Origin: Bacteroidales bacterium
GTDB taxonomy: Bacteria > Bacteroidota > Bacteroidia > Bacteroidales > 4484-276
Direction of reading: 5' to 3'
Assembly (NCBI GenBank): GCA_035647615.1
Contig: DASRND010000018.1
Location: forward strand, 1 to 44,462
Length of the DNA: 44,462 bases
The notes below the pieces were generated by a model. The model made no database searches, was not told the DNA's origin, and saw only the letters and a list, made by a program, of their open reading frames with translations. Positions 24,323-32,185 of this stretch are shown here, in pieces (the first letter of the stretch is position 1; each line of letters starts with the position of its first letter). The position numbers and the translations under genes were made by a program.

Positions 24323-25249
24323 TTAATTAGATTGAACAGTTACATTCGTCGAGCCCAGGCCGCTATTTGCTGATTTGTAAACCACATAGTCGGCTGTGGT
24401 TCCGTCGCCCAATTCGTATTCTGCTGTTTGCGAAGCGATATTAAAACCGCCCTCAAAACCGCCTACGTAGAAGTAAGGAGGATTGATATATCCACCTGAC
24501 ACCATGGCCTTTGGCACATAGTAGTAGATGTGTTCGCCTGCGGCTGCATTAGCCGTAAAGCTGCGGTAAGCATCTGTGTCGAAAACCATATTGCCGGCTT
24601 TGAGAAATGCATCGTTGAGCGGCGCATTTCCTGCTGCAGTACGAAACCCTGTTTTGTACTGAAACTTTACCTCCCGCGTTGGCGAGTAAATGTTTTCACC
24701 CGCTTTACTCGATACCTGCACACGCAGCTGTGTGTCGCTATTAATAGCTACGTTGATGGTTTCTGAACCGGAATTGCCGGTAAGGTCTTTCACCTTCGCC
24801 CACGCTCCTGCACCTTCGCGCTTCCACAGCTCGCGTGCGATTATGGGGTTGGTTCCTGCCGTTACGCTCCAGGTAAAGGTTGCAGCGTACGGTAATAATG
24901 CATAATTCTTCTCGAGCGTGATGCCACCGTTGAGGCTTGCCGAAGGGGCAGTATAGAGTTGCTGCTCTATCCACGCGAGGATTTCGTCGCTAAGATTGCG
25001 CAGCACTTTCCACTTTCCGGCTGCAATATTCGCTCTGTTGAGCAAACCCGGGTTGTCGATCAAGGCCAGCACAGTATCCTGCGGACGAATAATAAGATCG
25101 TTTACTGATACGTTCCCGCCCGCATTGCAATGCCAGGCATCGCCGGCAAGCACATCGGTTGGATCGAAAGCAGCAAAATCGCTTACCTCACGCACATTCC
25201 AGGCTTGTAGGTTAGTGCTGTGAATCTGAATTTTTCTTGGTTTTGCCAT
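24323..25249 (-). CDS. Phage tail structural protein, Ig-like middle
   Basis: 308 residues, no family named with certainty. The N-terminal 110 residues begin MAKPRKIQIHSTNLQAWNVREV and contain VLAGDAWHCNAGGNVSVNDLIIRPQDTVLALIDNPG, a compact beta domain. Residues about 115-200 look like an Ig or FnIII fold (YAATFTWSVTAGTNPIIARELWKREG). The C-terminal part has NPPYFYVGGFEGGFN and ends in VTVQSN. It lies between the 234-residue protein and the fibre genes, suggesting a baseplate or fibre-shaft component. Confidence 0.6.
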   Translation of the reverse strand: MAKPRKIQIHSTNLQAWNVREVSDFAAFDPTDVLAGDAWHCNAGGNVSVNDLIIRPQDTVLALIDNPGLLNRANIAAGKWKVLRNLSDEILAWIEQQLYTAPSASLNGGITLEKNYALLPYAATFTWSVTAGTNPIIARELWKREGAGAWAKVKDLTGNSGSETINVAINSDTQLRVQVSSKAGENIYSPTREVKFQYKTGFRTAAGNAPLNDAFLKAGNMVFDTDAYRSFTANAAAGEHIYYYVPKAMVSGGYINPPYFYVGGFEGGFNIASQTAEYELGDGTTADYVVYKSANSGLGSTNVTVQSN

Positions 25250-25252
25250 TTG

Positions 25253-25957
25253 TTAATTGTTAAGTTGATAAGTTATATCTACCACCATGCCGGGCATAAA
25301 CCTGAAGCCCAGCATGTCTTCATTAAGTTGAATATCTGTGCTGCCATTGAGCATCGATGTACGATAAACATAATCATAGTTGCCAAACTCGCCGTCGTCG
25401 GGCTTACCCATGTAGGTGAGTTTGTTAATCACAATATTAATCACCCTGGCATCTATGCCGGTCATCGTTATTGTGTCGCCGCCTACGGTTGGCGACATAC
25501 GCAGCTGCTTCAGGTCGTACACCTGCTGGTTTACGGTAGTATCGCCAAAATGCTGAATGCGCCAGTTTGCATCGTTTTCATAATTATAATCTGTTACATT
25601 GTCGCGCCTGGCTATCACCCAGTCGCCAACGGCAACCCCACCCTCTGCAGGTGTGTTGGGGTCTTCCGGATTGTGAATCCAAAAGTCGCCCTTGAGTATG
25701 TTGGTCATACCGCTAACGAAGTTTCCGCTCATCACGTCGCCGATTGCGCGCAGGTTCAGAGCGCTCTCAGCACCGAGCACTGCCGACTTCTTGAGCTTTG
25801 CAAGCCCGTTGAGCGCTTCGAGCAATAGCTTCACCTTTGCCCCGCCATCATCAGCGAGGTTAAAGAGGCTGTCGATCAGGTCGGCAAACTCATCCTGGTT
25901 AGGCTTGTCGCCGGTCTCGAAGTAGCCTTTTAATATTTGTCGTGTGCGTTGTGCCAT
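25253..25957 (-). CDS. Phage tail/baseplate protein with KGYFETGDKP motif
   Basis: 234 residues from the ATG at 25957, chosen over the ORF start at 25969 because that one overlaps the preceding gene stop. The opening MAQRTRQILKGYFETGDKPN followed by FADLIDSLFNL is a pattern I know from Bacteroidota prophage tail operons, where it starts proteins placed before fibres. The middle FWIHNPEDPNTPAEGGVAVGDWVIARRDN looks like a carbohydrate-binding or trimerisation fold; the end MLGFRFMPGMVVDITYQLN is beta. Precise function unknown. Confidence 0.6.
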   Translation of the reverse strand: MAQRTRQILKGYFETGDKPNQDEFADLIDSLFNLADDGGAKVKLLLEALNGLAKLKKSAVLGAESALNLRAIGDVMSGNFVSGMTNILKGDFWIHNPEDPNTPAEGGVAVGDWVIARRDNVTDYNYENDANWRIQHFGDTTVNQQVYDLKQLRMSPTVGGDTITMTGIDARVINIVINKLTYMGKPDDGEFGNYDYVYRTSMLNGSTDIQLNEDMLGFRFMPGMVVDITYQLNN

Positions 25958-25958
25958 T

Positions 25959-26249
25959 TTATTGTACAATAAAGTCTTGGTTAATAATCCAGTATCCTAT
26001 GCCATCGCCGGCGGTTACCGCTTCTGCCAGGCCTGTAGCCGGGGTGATGGCGTTATTGCGATATTCGTCGGCCACATATTTATTGATGATTGCGGAGGTA
26101 TTGAGTACAGTTCCGGCTTCTGGCTGGTCAGTGATGTCGGTGAGCACAGGATTGGCTGCAAGCATATCAAAAGCCCCTTCAATACTACCTGTGCATTGTA
26201 TCACCACATCGAGCAGGCACTGCCCCACCTGTACTTTTACCCTATTCAT
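25959..26249 (-). CDS. LysM-like tail protein (gpX-like)
   Basis: 96 residues. MNRVKVQVGQCLLDVVIQCTGS followed by GAFDMLAANPVLTDITDQPEAGTVL is a LysM-like fold: an opening strand, a helix pair holding a repeat-specific Asn, and a closing strand. Short LysM-type proteins (tail protein X) sit at the hub of contractile tails. The following helix-rich part ends GIGYWIINQDFIVQ. It overlaps the gp46-like gene by 8 bases upstream and is followed one base later by the next gene. Confidence 0.65.
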   Translation of the reverse strand: MNRVKVQVGQCLLDVVIQCTGSIEGAFDMLAANPVLTDITDQPEAGTVLNTSAIINKYVADEYRNNAITPATGLAEAVTAGDGIGYWIINQDFIVQ

Positions 26250-26535
26250 AATTTGCTTTAAGGTATAATTTGCCGTTTTCCATTTTTATTTTTTCCAGCT
26301 TTATGCCATCGTCTTTAAGCTGCTTGCGTACCTCGCGGGTTACCTCATTCATGCTTTCGTCGTTTATCATCCCGGCAAGACCTACCCCTGTAAGCGGGTG
26401 TTGCTTCACCTCGCCTTTGTTAAAGAGGAGCAGAAAGCCTACCTGCTGATTGAGACTGTCGGCAACCACCAAGTCTCCTTTTTCGATCAGCAGGTCGGCA
26501 TTATCATCCAATAGTATGTCGTTGTGTGTTGCCAT
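26242..26535 (-). CDS. Baseplate wedge protein, gp46/gp25-like
   Basis: 97 residues from the ATG at 26535 (MATHNDILLDDNADLLIEKGDLVVAD). The following VGFLLLFNKGEVKQHPLTGVGL is the family pattern of Mu gp46 and T4 gp25-like proteins, in which a substrate-like loop precedes a helix. The longer frame starting at 26562 would add nine basic residues not expected for the family. In contractile tails this protein links sheath to baseplate wedge. Confidence 0.7.
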   Translation of the reverse strand: MATHNDILLDDNADLLIEKGDLVVADSLNQQVGFLLLFNKGEVKQHPLTGVGLAGMINDESMNEVTREVRKQLKDDGIKLEKIKMENGKLYLKANYE

Positions 26536-26595
26536 ATTTCTGATGACGCGTGGCCGTGGCATGTTGAGACGCGCGGGCCGTGCATCTTTATTTTC

Positions 26596-26826
26596 CTATG
26601 ATATAGTTCCTGTGCCTGGTGCCGTGGTTCCTCCAATATGCGTTACCGGATCAACCGATACCGGTATTGCGGCGGCTACCGTTACGGTTGCCGACTTGAT
26701 GTAGTTGTCGATAGCTGTTGTCAGCTTATCAGCAAACTTATCCATAGCCGCAGCCTGGTCGGTTTCCTTGGTCATAGCCAGGAGCATTGCTCCAATTTCA
26801 GTCTTTAATGTTTCTTTAACCAGCAT
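26596..26826 (-). CDS. Small phage tail protein, unknown
   Basis: 76 residues, MLVKETLKTEIGAMLLAMTK then a second helix and the beta-like end YIKSATVTVAAAIPVSVD...TAPGTGTIS. I have seen the SATVTV-type C-terminus in small proteins near the baseplate spike of contractile-tailed prophages but cannot name a function. It sits 6 bases downstream of the spike gene on the same strand. No membrane segment or signal peptide. Confidence 0.6.
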   Translation of the reverse strand: MLVKETLKTEIGAMLLAMTKETDQAAAMDKFADKLTTAIDNYIKSATVTVAAAIPVSVDPVTHIGGTTAPGTGTIS

Positions 26827-26832
26827 TTCAAT

Positions 26833-27336
26833 CTATTTTAAAACCTGTTTCAAATCCGTTTCTAACTTAGCCACTGCCTGCATGGTGGGCGGTAATGGCG
26901 TTCCTGATGGCCCCGCCGGTGTGCTTACCGTTAAAGTTTTGATGATGGATACCAGGCTGTTAAACAAATCCAGCAGGCTCACTCCGGATGCACTGATGGC
27001 CACCTTACCGGTTTTGCCGTCGGCTTCAATTTTCAGGGTGTTAAATTCCATCTTCACCAATTCCGGCGTATCCACCTTTATTATAGCCAGGTCGCGAAGC
27101 TGGCCACGGCTCATATCCATCAGCGTTACCATGCTGCCAATAGCAGGTTTTACCAACAGGCCGCCTGCTGCTTCAATACTAAAGAGCTTCACGCCTGTGA
27201 AAGTCATGTCGTTATAGCGCACGTCGGCTGTGGCATCGGTAGCTTTTACCACCTGTCCCACAAAGACAACCTGCCTTTGCGAGTTGCCGGCTATATGCTG
27301 TAGCGAATCTTTTATGTCGTTCAGTGTTGTGCTCAT
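26833..27336 (-). CDS. Baseplate spike/puncturing protein (Mu gp45, gpV-like)
   Basis: 167 residues from the ATG at 27336 (MSTTLNDIKDSLQHIAG), which overlaps the hub gene stop as ATGA; the longer frame back to 27486 overlaps the hub and is rejected. An OB-fold region follows (VFVGQVVKATDATADVRYND and GGLLVKPAIGSMVTLMDMSR), then short strands typical of the beta-helical needle (EFNTLKIEADGKTGKVAISASG) and a helical end. It would form the membrane-piercing spike at the tail tip. Confidence 0.75.
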   Translation of the reverse strand: MSTTLNDIKDSLQHIAGNSQRQVVFVGQVVKATDATADVRYNDMTFTGVKLFSIEAAGGLLVKPAIGSMVTLMDMSRGQLRDLAIIKVDTPELVKMEFNTLKIEADGKTGKVAISASGVSLLDLFNSLVSIIKTLTVSTPAGPSGTPLPPTMQAVAKLETDLKQVLK

Positions 27337-28283
27337 AGCTTCATTCCTATTTTCACCTCTCTTACACCACCAGACTTGCTGAATGTGGTTACCACCTCCA
27401 GCACGTAGTAGGTGCCATCTTTTATTTCGTAGTCGCGGTCGGTAATACTCACCTTGTAGCCAGCATCGCACCAGGGCACGAGCCAACCCGTAAAACTGCC
27501 TGAGTAGCCAGTATAGCTTTTGGTTTTGAGCTGCTCCCCGGCCATGCTTTTGAGGCTTGCCGGGTCGCTAACACCATCCATTTTTATCGTGATGGTGTCG
27601 CCGCCCTTTTCTCCGGCGGTTTCACGTATTACCTTACCATCCTTACTCTTACCTTCTACCACCACCTCTGTTTTGCGGTCTTCGGCATTGCGGTACTCCA
27701 GCTCGCTGCTTTCGATGTTTTGCTGGAAGCTGTAGGCTGCTTCCCCGAATATCTCTTTGTATTGCGGATGCACGTGCAGCACATCGCCTTTCATGTAAAT
27801 ATTGGCCTTGGTCTCCTCCTGTATTTGCTTTACCACCTTATAGGCGGTGGTATTGATACAGGTGAACTTGTCGTACTTAAACTGGTAATCGCACACCAGG
27901 GCGAAATCTCCGGCCTGTTTTAGCACATAAGCCAGCACATCGGCCACATCAGGGTTTGTAAATTCGATGTTGCCCACCGGCTTTCGCAGATTGTAGATGG
28001 CATCCTCGCACTTGATGCTGATGCTGCCGTCGTTGGTTTCGATGGCTTCAATAAAGCCTTCAAACTCTTTTACCAGCACCTCGTTGTAGCCTAACATTAT
28101 CTTTACCGTGTCGCCGCGCTTTATCTTGCTTTCAATCTCCAAAGCCTTATTAAATACGCTCCCCGGCAGGGTGATGGTGGCCGTATCACTCAACTGCTCC
28201 ACAGAGCGCGTTATCTCCACGCTGTCGATCATCAGCAGTTGCCAGGTACCCAGGGTAATATGCCAGCTTAGATTATGCAACAT
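27333..28283 (-). CDS. Baseplate hub protein (gpD / Mu gp44-like)
   Basis: 316 residues. It shows the two-barrel plan of T4 gp27-like hubs: VEITRSVEQLSDTATITLPGSV and IKRGDTVKIMLGYNEVLVKEFEGFI near the start, then a LysM-like linking part (VLAYVLKQAGDFALVCDYQFKYDKF), KVVKQIQEETKANIYMKGDVLHV, and a final barrel with GYKVSITDRDYEIKDGTYYVLEV. It carries the spike encoded next. It overlaps the upstream gene by 11 bases and the downstream one by 4. Confidence 0.8.
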   Translation of the reverse strand: MLHNLSWHITLGTWQLLMIDSVEITRSVEQLSDTATITLPGSVFNKALEIESKIKRGDTVKIMLGYNEVLVKEFEGFIEAIETNDGSISIKCEDAIYNLRKPVGNIEFTNPDVADVLAYVLKQAGDFALVCDYQFKYDKFTCINTTAYKVVKQIQEETKANIYMKGDVLHVHPQYKEIFGEAAYSFQQNIESSELEYRNAEDRKTEVVVEGKSKDGKVIRETAGEKGGDTITIKMDGVSDPASLKSMAGEQLKTKSYTGYSGSFTGWLVPWCDAGYKVSITDRDYEIKDGTYYVLEVVTTFSKSGGVREVKIGMKL

Positions 28284-28863
28284 TGTTGGTTTGTTTTAAG
28301 AGTTCAAATACATCGTCAGAATAAGCTTTGATTTGATAAGCTTGATTGCCCGCCCCTTTGGTATGTGGAAGATCGAGAGTTTCTATTACTATCATGTTTA
28401 TGCTGCGGTTATTCAATAGCGGGCAAATTACCTTGATAGATTCGTGCAGCTCAAAATAATCGTGCAACCGCCCCACCTCCTCTGGCTCGTCAAGTGTATC
28501 GCTCATAAAAATACCTGTGATAGTAATCTCCACATCGTCCTCTGTCCATCGCTCCTTTACTGTGCCGCGCGTGGTTCCTTTTGCTACCTGACGCCGTGTA
28601 ATGCTGTTTTTGAACGATAATGAGATAAAAGGGTCAATAGGAAATTGAAACTGATTGAGCAGCGGGCTGTCAAACACAAGCGGGTACTGGTGCCTGATAG
28701 CCGAAAAGTCATCGGCGATAGCAACATTGCCCGAGTTACGGTCATAGTTTATCACCGACACATCCATCGCCTGGTCATCGATGCGGTCGGGGTTTATCAC
28801 CACCACCTTATTGTTAAGCCAATAAGGTGGTACATTAAAACCGGTGGCTCTTACGCTTGTCAT
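28273..28863 (-). CDS. Phage baseplate/tail protein, DUF6046-like
   Basis: 196 residues. The stretch FPIDPFISLSFKNSITRRQV with VKERWTEDDVEITITGIFM is a pattern I associate with DUF6046 proteins of Bacteroidota phages, found directly after the tape measure. By position it resembles the LysM-carrying tail tube initiator (gp53/gpU-like) that joins tape measure and hub. It overlaps the tape measure gene by 4 bases (ATGA) and the hub gene by 11. Confidence 0.65.
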   Translation of the reverse strand: MTSVRATGFNVPPYWLNNKVVVINPDRIDDQAMDVSVINYDRNSGNVAIADDFSAIRHQYPLVFDSPLLNQFQFPIDPFISLSFKNSITRRQVAKGTTRGTVKERWTEDDVEITITGIFMSDTLDEPEEVGRLHDYFELHESIKVICPLLNNRSINMIVIETLDLPHTKGAGNQAYQIKAYSDDVFELLKQTNNVA

Positions 28864-31079
28864 GCTGTTGCCCTCGCCTGGTTAAGTACCTGTTGCATTA
28901 TTACCTCCACCTCGCGGCGCAGGTTGTTTGCATTTTCTTTCAGGGTGCCGCTAAAGGTTATGGTTTCTACCATGTTGCGGAAGTTGATATTGATCTCGGT
29001 GTTGCGGGTGCCGCCTTGCACAATCGTTTCGGTACCTTTGCCCGCAGCATCGCTGCCAGCTAACTGATTGCCTGGTGCAACGCCGGCAGGCTGTCCGGAT
29101 ATTGCTGAATCAATACCTGGTATTGCTTCACCCTTTTTCTTTTTCTGCGAATCAGCCCAGCTCTTAGTTCCTTTCACCACACCCTCACCGTAAGCCTCGC
29201 CAACATCTTTGAACTTATCTTCCGGGAAGATTTTATTCCACAATCCTTTAATCCACGCAATTGGCTTAGCCAAAGCGTTTATTATCTTGTTGAGAATAGC
29301 CCCGACGAATCCCCAGAGCTTGCTAAAAACATCTTTGATTGGTTGCAGCAGATTATCGTTGAGCCAGTTAGCTATGCCAGAAAATGTACCGGTTATCCAC
29401 GTCCATATCGATGTAAAGAAATCTGCAACAGCAGATGCTGCCGATGTGATAATGTTCCATAGCCATTGAATGCCTTGCCATATTCCACCAATTACCCACT
29501 TCCAAACATTAATGTAAGCCATGAAAACGGGTTTTATGATATTATTCCAAATTGTAGAAATTACCACACCAATATTGCTAAACACTGCCTTCACAGCCTC
29601 CCATACGCCAAAAAGTATTTGCCTGAATTTCTCGGATTTTTCCCATAATAATTTGAACATTCCTATCAATAGCGATATTCCAAGTACAACCCAGCCGATT
29701 ATAGGGATGTTGTAGATTGCTGTACTCAAAGCTTTGACAGCAGCGGTAAGCACATAGGTAGCACCGGCAGCCAGAAACGACATTCCCATCCAGGTGCCAT
29801 CGGCATATACCAGCGCCCAGGTATCTGCAACGGCACTTCGCATCTTCTTAGCACGACGGCTAATTGCGGCTCCAAGTGCAGTCTCGCCAATGCTTGCCAT
29901 TGCATTTACAAGCGTAAGTGTGGATACTGCCCCTTGTAAAACGGTAACTCCGGCTGTTACTGCCGGTAAAGCACCTTGTACGATGCTGAATAAGCTAATT
30001 TTAAAATCGTCAAAGCGGGATTTGATACGGCTCATTTTTTCGGCAAAGCTGCCCATGATGATGCCCGCCTGCTCCTGTGCTGCATTGGTGCCTGCAACTG
30101 CAGTGGTATAGCGCTCTATCTCTTCTGTGCCACTAATGAGTGCCAGGGCGGCATTTTGGTTTTCGCGCCCAAACATCTTAGTGATCAACGCTGTGTCATT
30201 GATGGCAGGCTTCAGCAATTTTAACCGTTCGGCAAGCGAAAGGCTCTTATCGCCCAGGGCATCTATGCTTATTCCATAAGCGTCCATCTCATCACCTACC
30301 ACCGACTTCATAAACCTGCCCTGCGACAGGATAGATAGCGTATTGCGGATTGCGGTGCCACCCTCTGCACCACGTTTACCAGCCTTGTCGAGTACCTGAA
30401 TGGTTGCATTTAATTCCTCAAAGGATACGCCTGCCATCTTTGCGGCCATGCCGGAGGTGTCGAGGGCTGCTTTTATCTGTGGGAGCTCTGCCGATCCTTC
30501 ACGGGCAGCAGCAGCCATCACATTCATCATATCAGCCATCCTTTTGCTTGCCTCAATAGGATCGTCAAGCGATACCTGATACTGATTCATAGCCGAGGTG
30601 AGTACCTCTGTTGCAGCAGCAGGATCGTTACCAAGCGTTTTACTCAGTATGCTTACCGATTTGCCCATCGCTTTCAATGCTGCCGGTGTTTTGGCTATTT
30701 CTGGCCCCAGTTGCGACAGTATTAGCTTATAGCTTTCTACGCTCTTAGCTGCTCCGCCACCAAACTCCTTAGCATTCTGACGTGCATATCCCCCTATCTC
30801 TTTCAGGTTTTTCCCGGTAATACCGGCAATAGCTGAAAGCTCGCTCAACTGACTGTCGTATTCGATGCCAGGCTGGATAGCAGCATCAATACTTTGCTTT
30901 ACTGATGTAAGCGCCTGGCTGATATTATTGAGCGCGAATGCCTGATCGCCTAAACGTCTTAATACAGACCCCAGCCGCGTCACCTTTTGCGTGGCAGTAT
31001 TGCTCGCAGCAGCTACTGCGGTAATGCCGGTAGCGGCGTTACCTGAAACAGAAATAATATAATTTACACTGCTGTCCAT
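28860..31079 (-). CDS. Tail tape measure protein
   Basis: 739 residues. The N-terminal 330 residues match the TP901-type tape-measure domain: YDSQLSELSAIAGITGKNLKEI, AMGKSVSILSKTLGNDPAAA and LDTSGMAAKMAGVSFEELNA. Hydrophobic segments follow (about 365-475, including IPIIGWVVLGISLLIGMFKLL), as usual for proteins that enter the membrane during DNA injection, then amphipathic repeats of tryptophan-rich helices (WNNIIKP, WKWVIGGIWQGIQWLWNIITS). It fixes tail length; about 740 residues suggests a tail near 110 nm by the usual 1.5 angstrom per residue rule. Confidence 0.88.
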   Translation of the reverse strand: MDSSVNYIISVSGNAATGITAVAAASNTATQKVTRLGSVLRRLGDQAFALNNISQALTSVKQSIDAAIQPGIEYDSQLSELSAIAGITGKNLKEIGGYARQNAKEFGGGAAKSVESYKLILSQLGPEIAKTPAALKAMGKSVSILSKTLGNDPAAATEVLTSAMNQYQVSLDDPIEASKRMADMMNVMAAAAREGSAELPQIKAALDTSGMAAKMAGVSFEELNATIQVLDKAGKRGAEGGTAIRNTLSILSQGRFMKSVVGDEMDAYGISIDALGDKSLSLAERLKLLKPAINDTALITKMFGRENQNAALALISGTEEIERYTTAVAGTNAAQEQAGIIMGSFAEKMSRIKSRFDDFKISLFSIVQGALPAVTAGVTVLQGAVSTLTLVNAMASIGETALGAAISRRAKKMRSAVADTWALVYADGTWMGMSFLAAGATYVLTAAVKALSTAIYNIPIIGWVVLGISLLIGMFKLLWEKSEKFRQILFGVWEAVKAVFSNIGVVISTIWNNIIKPVFMAYINVWKWVIGGIWQGIQWLWNIITSAASAVADFFTSIWTWITGTFSGIANWLNDNLLQPIKDVFSKLWGFVGAILNKIINALAKPIAWIKGLWNKIFPEDKFKDVGEAYGEGVVKGTKSWADSQKKKKGEAIPGIDSAISGQPAGVAPGNQLAGSDAAGKGTETIVQGGTRNTEININFRNMVETITFSGTLKENANNLRREVEVIMQQVLNQARATA

Positions 31080-31087
31080 TTATTTTC

Positions 31088-31095
31088 TATCTTTG
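31088..31095 (+). promoter_or_regulatory. -7-like box in front of the antisense small gene
   Basis: TATCTTTG matches TAnnTTTG and lies 5 bases before the ATG at 31101. The start site would fall on or next to the ATG, giving a leaderless mRNA. No TTTG is found at -33. Confidence 0.35.
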
Positions 31096-31100
31096 GGGCT

Positions 31101-31280
31101 ATGAATATTCTTGCTGTAATACTTGTTTTGGCTGTAGGCGCCTGTTTTTTTTACATCGCCTACGCACTTATCGAGGCTGCTGTAATCTCATTCATTACCT
31201 GGCTCAAAGGAGGAGACGCAAGAACCAAAAACGACAGCCAATCATGGATTGATGCGTACAGAAAGCGTAACAATCTTTAG
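31101..31280 (+). CDS. Small membrane protein on opposite strand (moron candidate)
   Basis: A 59-residue frame reading against the tail operon, between tape measure and tail chaperone. It begins MNILAVILVLAVGACFFYIAY, a clear transmembrane helix, continues hydrophobic to about residue 37 (second short helix EAAVISFITWL), and ends in a charged tail DAYRKRNNL. It has its own -7-like box. Its stop overlaps the stop of the -1 extension of the chaperone on the other strand. It could be a lysogenic-conversion or superinfection-exclusion gene, a holin, or chance. The hydrophobic plan favours a real gene. Confidence 0.5.
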   Translation: MNILAVILVLAVGACFFYIAYALIEAAVISFITWLKGGDARTKNDSQSWIDAYRKRNNL

Positions 31281-31752
31281 CTGTTGCTCCGGCGCTCCTT
31301 TTCCCGTATGTCGGCCAGTTGTGCGTATGTCTCTGACCACTGGTAATCGTTGAGCGTTTCCGGGTTGATGTGCAAATAATAGCGCATCATGGTGTTGAGG
31401 TAACCGATCCAGTTTTTTTCTAAACTACCGGAAACGCCTTCTATAAATTTACCAGCTCAGCCTCCTTTACCGCAATCAGGTCGGCCAGTTTTGCCGACGC
31501 GCCAAAAAACAATTCATCATCCGTTTTTATCGCCTCGCTACCACCAAGCCAACACGCATTTAGCAGCAGCTCATTACTTTTCATGGGGTTGGTTTGCGCT
31601 ACGGTAGCAGAATAGGCCAGCGATTGCCTGTCAGGCTTTTTCAAATACCCGATATGCCCGTCCACTTTTATTGCCGACACCTTGCCGTACTGCTTTTTCC
31701 AGGCGTCTATTTGCTCCTGGCCTACCTGGCCTGTCAATTTTTGTTCGTCCAT
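31277..31752 (-). CDS. Tail assembly chaperone with -1 programmed frameshift (G/GT type)
   Basis: The zero-frame product is 103 residues (MDEQKLTGQVGQEQIDAWKK to EAELVNL, stop TAG at 31441-31443). The last sense codons read gtA AAT TTA TAG: a canonical X XXY YYZ slippery heptamer (31450-31444 on the minus strand) directly before the stop. Slipping back one base continues in an open frame for 55 residues (IEGVSGSLEKNWIGYLNTMM to REKERRSNS, stop 31277-31279), giving a 158-residue fusion. This is the lambda G/GT arrangement, in the expected place between tail tube and tape measure. The short and long forms would guide tube assembly around the tape measure. Downstream folding looks weak (a short AGTTT/AAACT stem), so efficiency may be low, as usual for this gene. 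Confidence 0.85.
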
Positions 31753-31766
31753 GCTCTTGTTTGTTT

Positions 31767-32180
31767 TTACGGTTTCTGATTCTGTACGCGCAAGGCTATC
31801 CAGGGCAGGCTTACCTCCATAAATTTATCGCCCTGCTTCATCTCTTTGGCATCCTCGGTAAATTCGATACCACGGATTTTGTCGGTAACGGCCACATCGC
31901 CGTTGCTGGGGTTGCCATACACTACTACGGCATCCATGCGCAGGTTTAGCACACTGCCTTTGCCCAGGGCTCGCAGGGTTTCAAGCTCGCTTTGCAACAT
32001 CGAAAACTCTCCTTCGTAGCTAAGGTTGCCTCGCTGTATGTGCTGCGGCTCATTGCCTTTGCCATACACGGCTTCTTTTTCCTGCTTGCTGCTGTACTTT
32101 ACGCCACGCGCTCCGGTTACTATCCGCCCACCCAGTTCGAGGGTGATGTCGGCATATTCATATTGTCTGCTGTCGAACAT
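31767..32180 (-). CDS. Tail tube protein
   Basis: 137 residues, MFDSRQYEYADITLELGGRI. Single compact beta-barrel with a connecting helix, as in tube proteins of contractile tails: LELGGRIVTGARGVKYSSKQEKEAVYGKGNEP, then LSYEGEFSMLQSELETLRAL, and FTEDAKEMKQGDKFMEVSLP near the end. It lies directly after the sheath gene (5 bases) and before the chaperone, the standard order. Confidence 0.8.
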   Translation of the reverse strand: MFDSRQYEYADITLELGGRIVTGARGVKYSSKQEKEAVYGKGNEPQHIQRGNLSYEGEFSMLQSELETLRALGKGSVLNLRMDAVVVYGNPSNGDVAVTDKIRGIEFTEDAKEMKQGDKFMEVSLPWIALRVQNQKP

Positions 32181-32185
32181 GATAT

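Noticed and set aside
27337-27486. 50-residue N-terminal extension of the spike protein
   Set aside because: It overlaps the hub gene in another frame, and the ATG at 27336 gives a perfect ATGA coupling.
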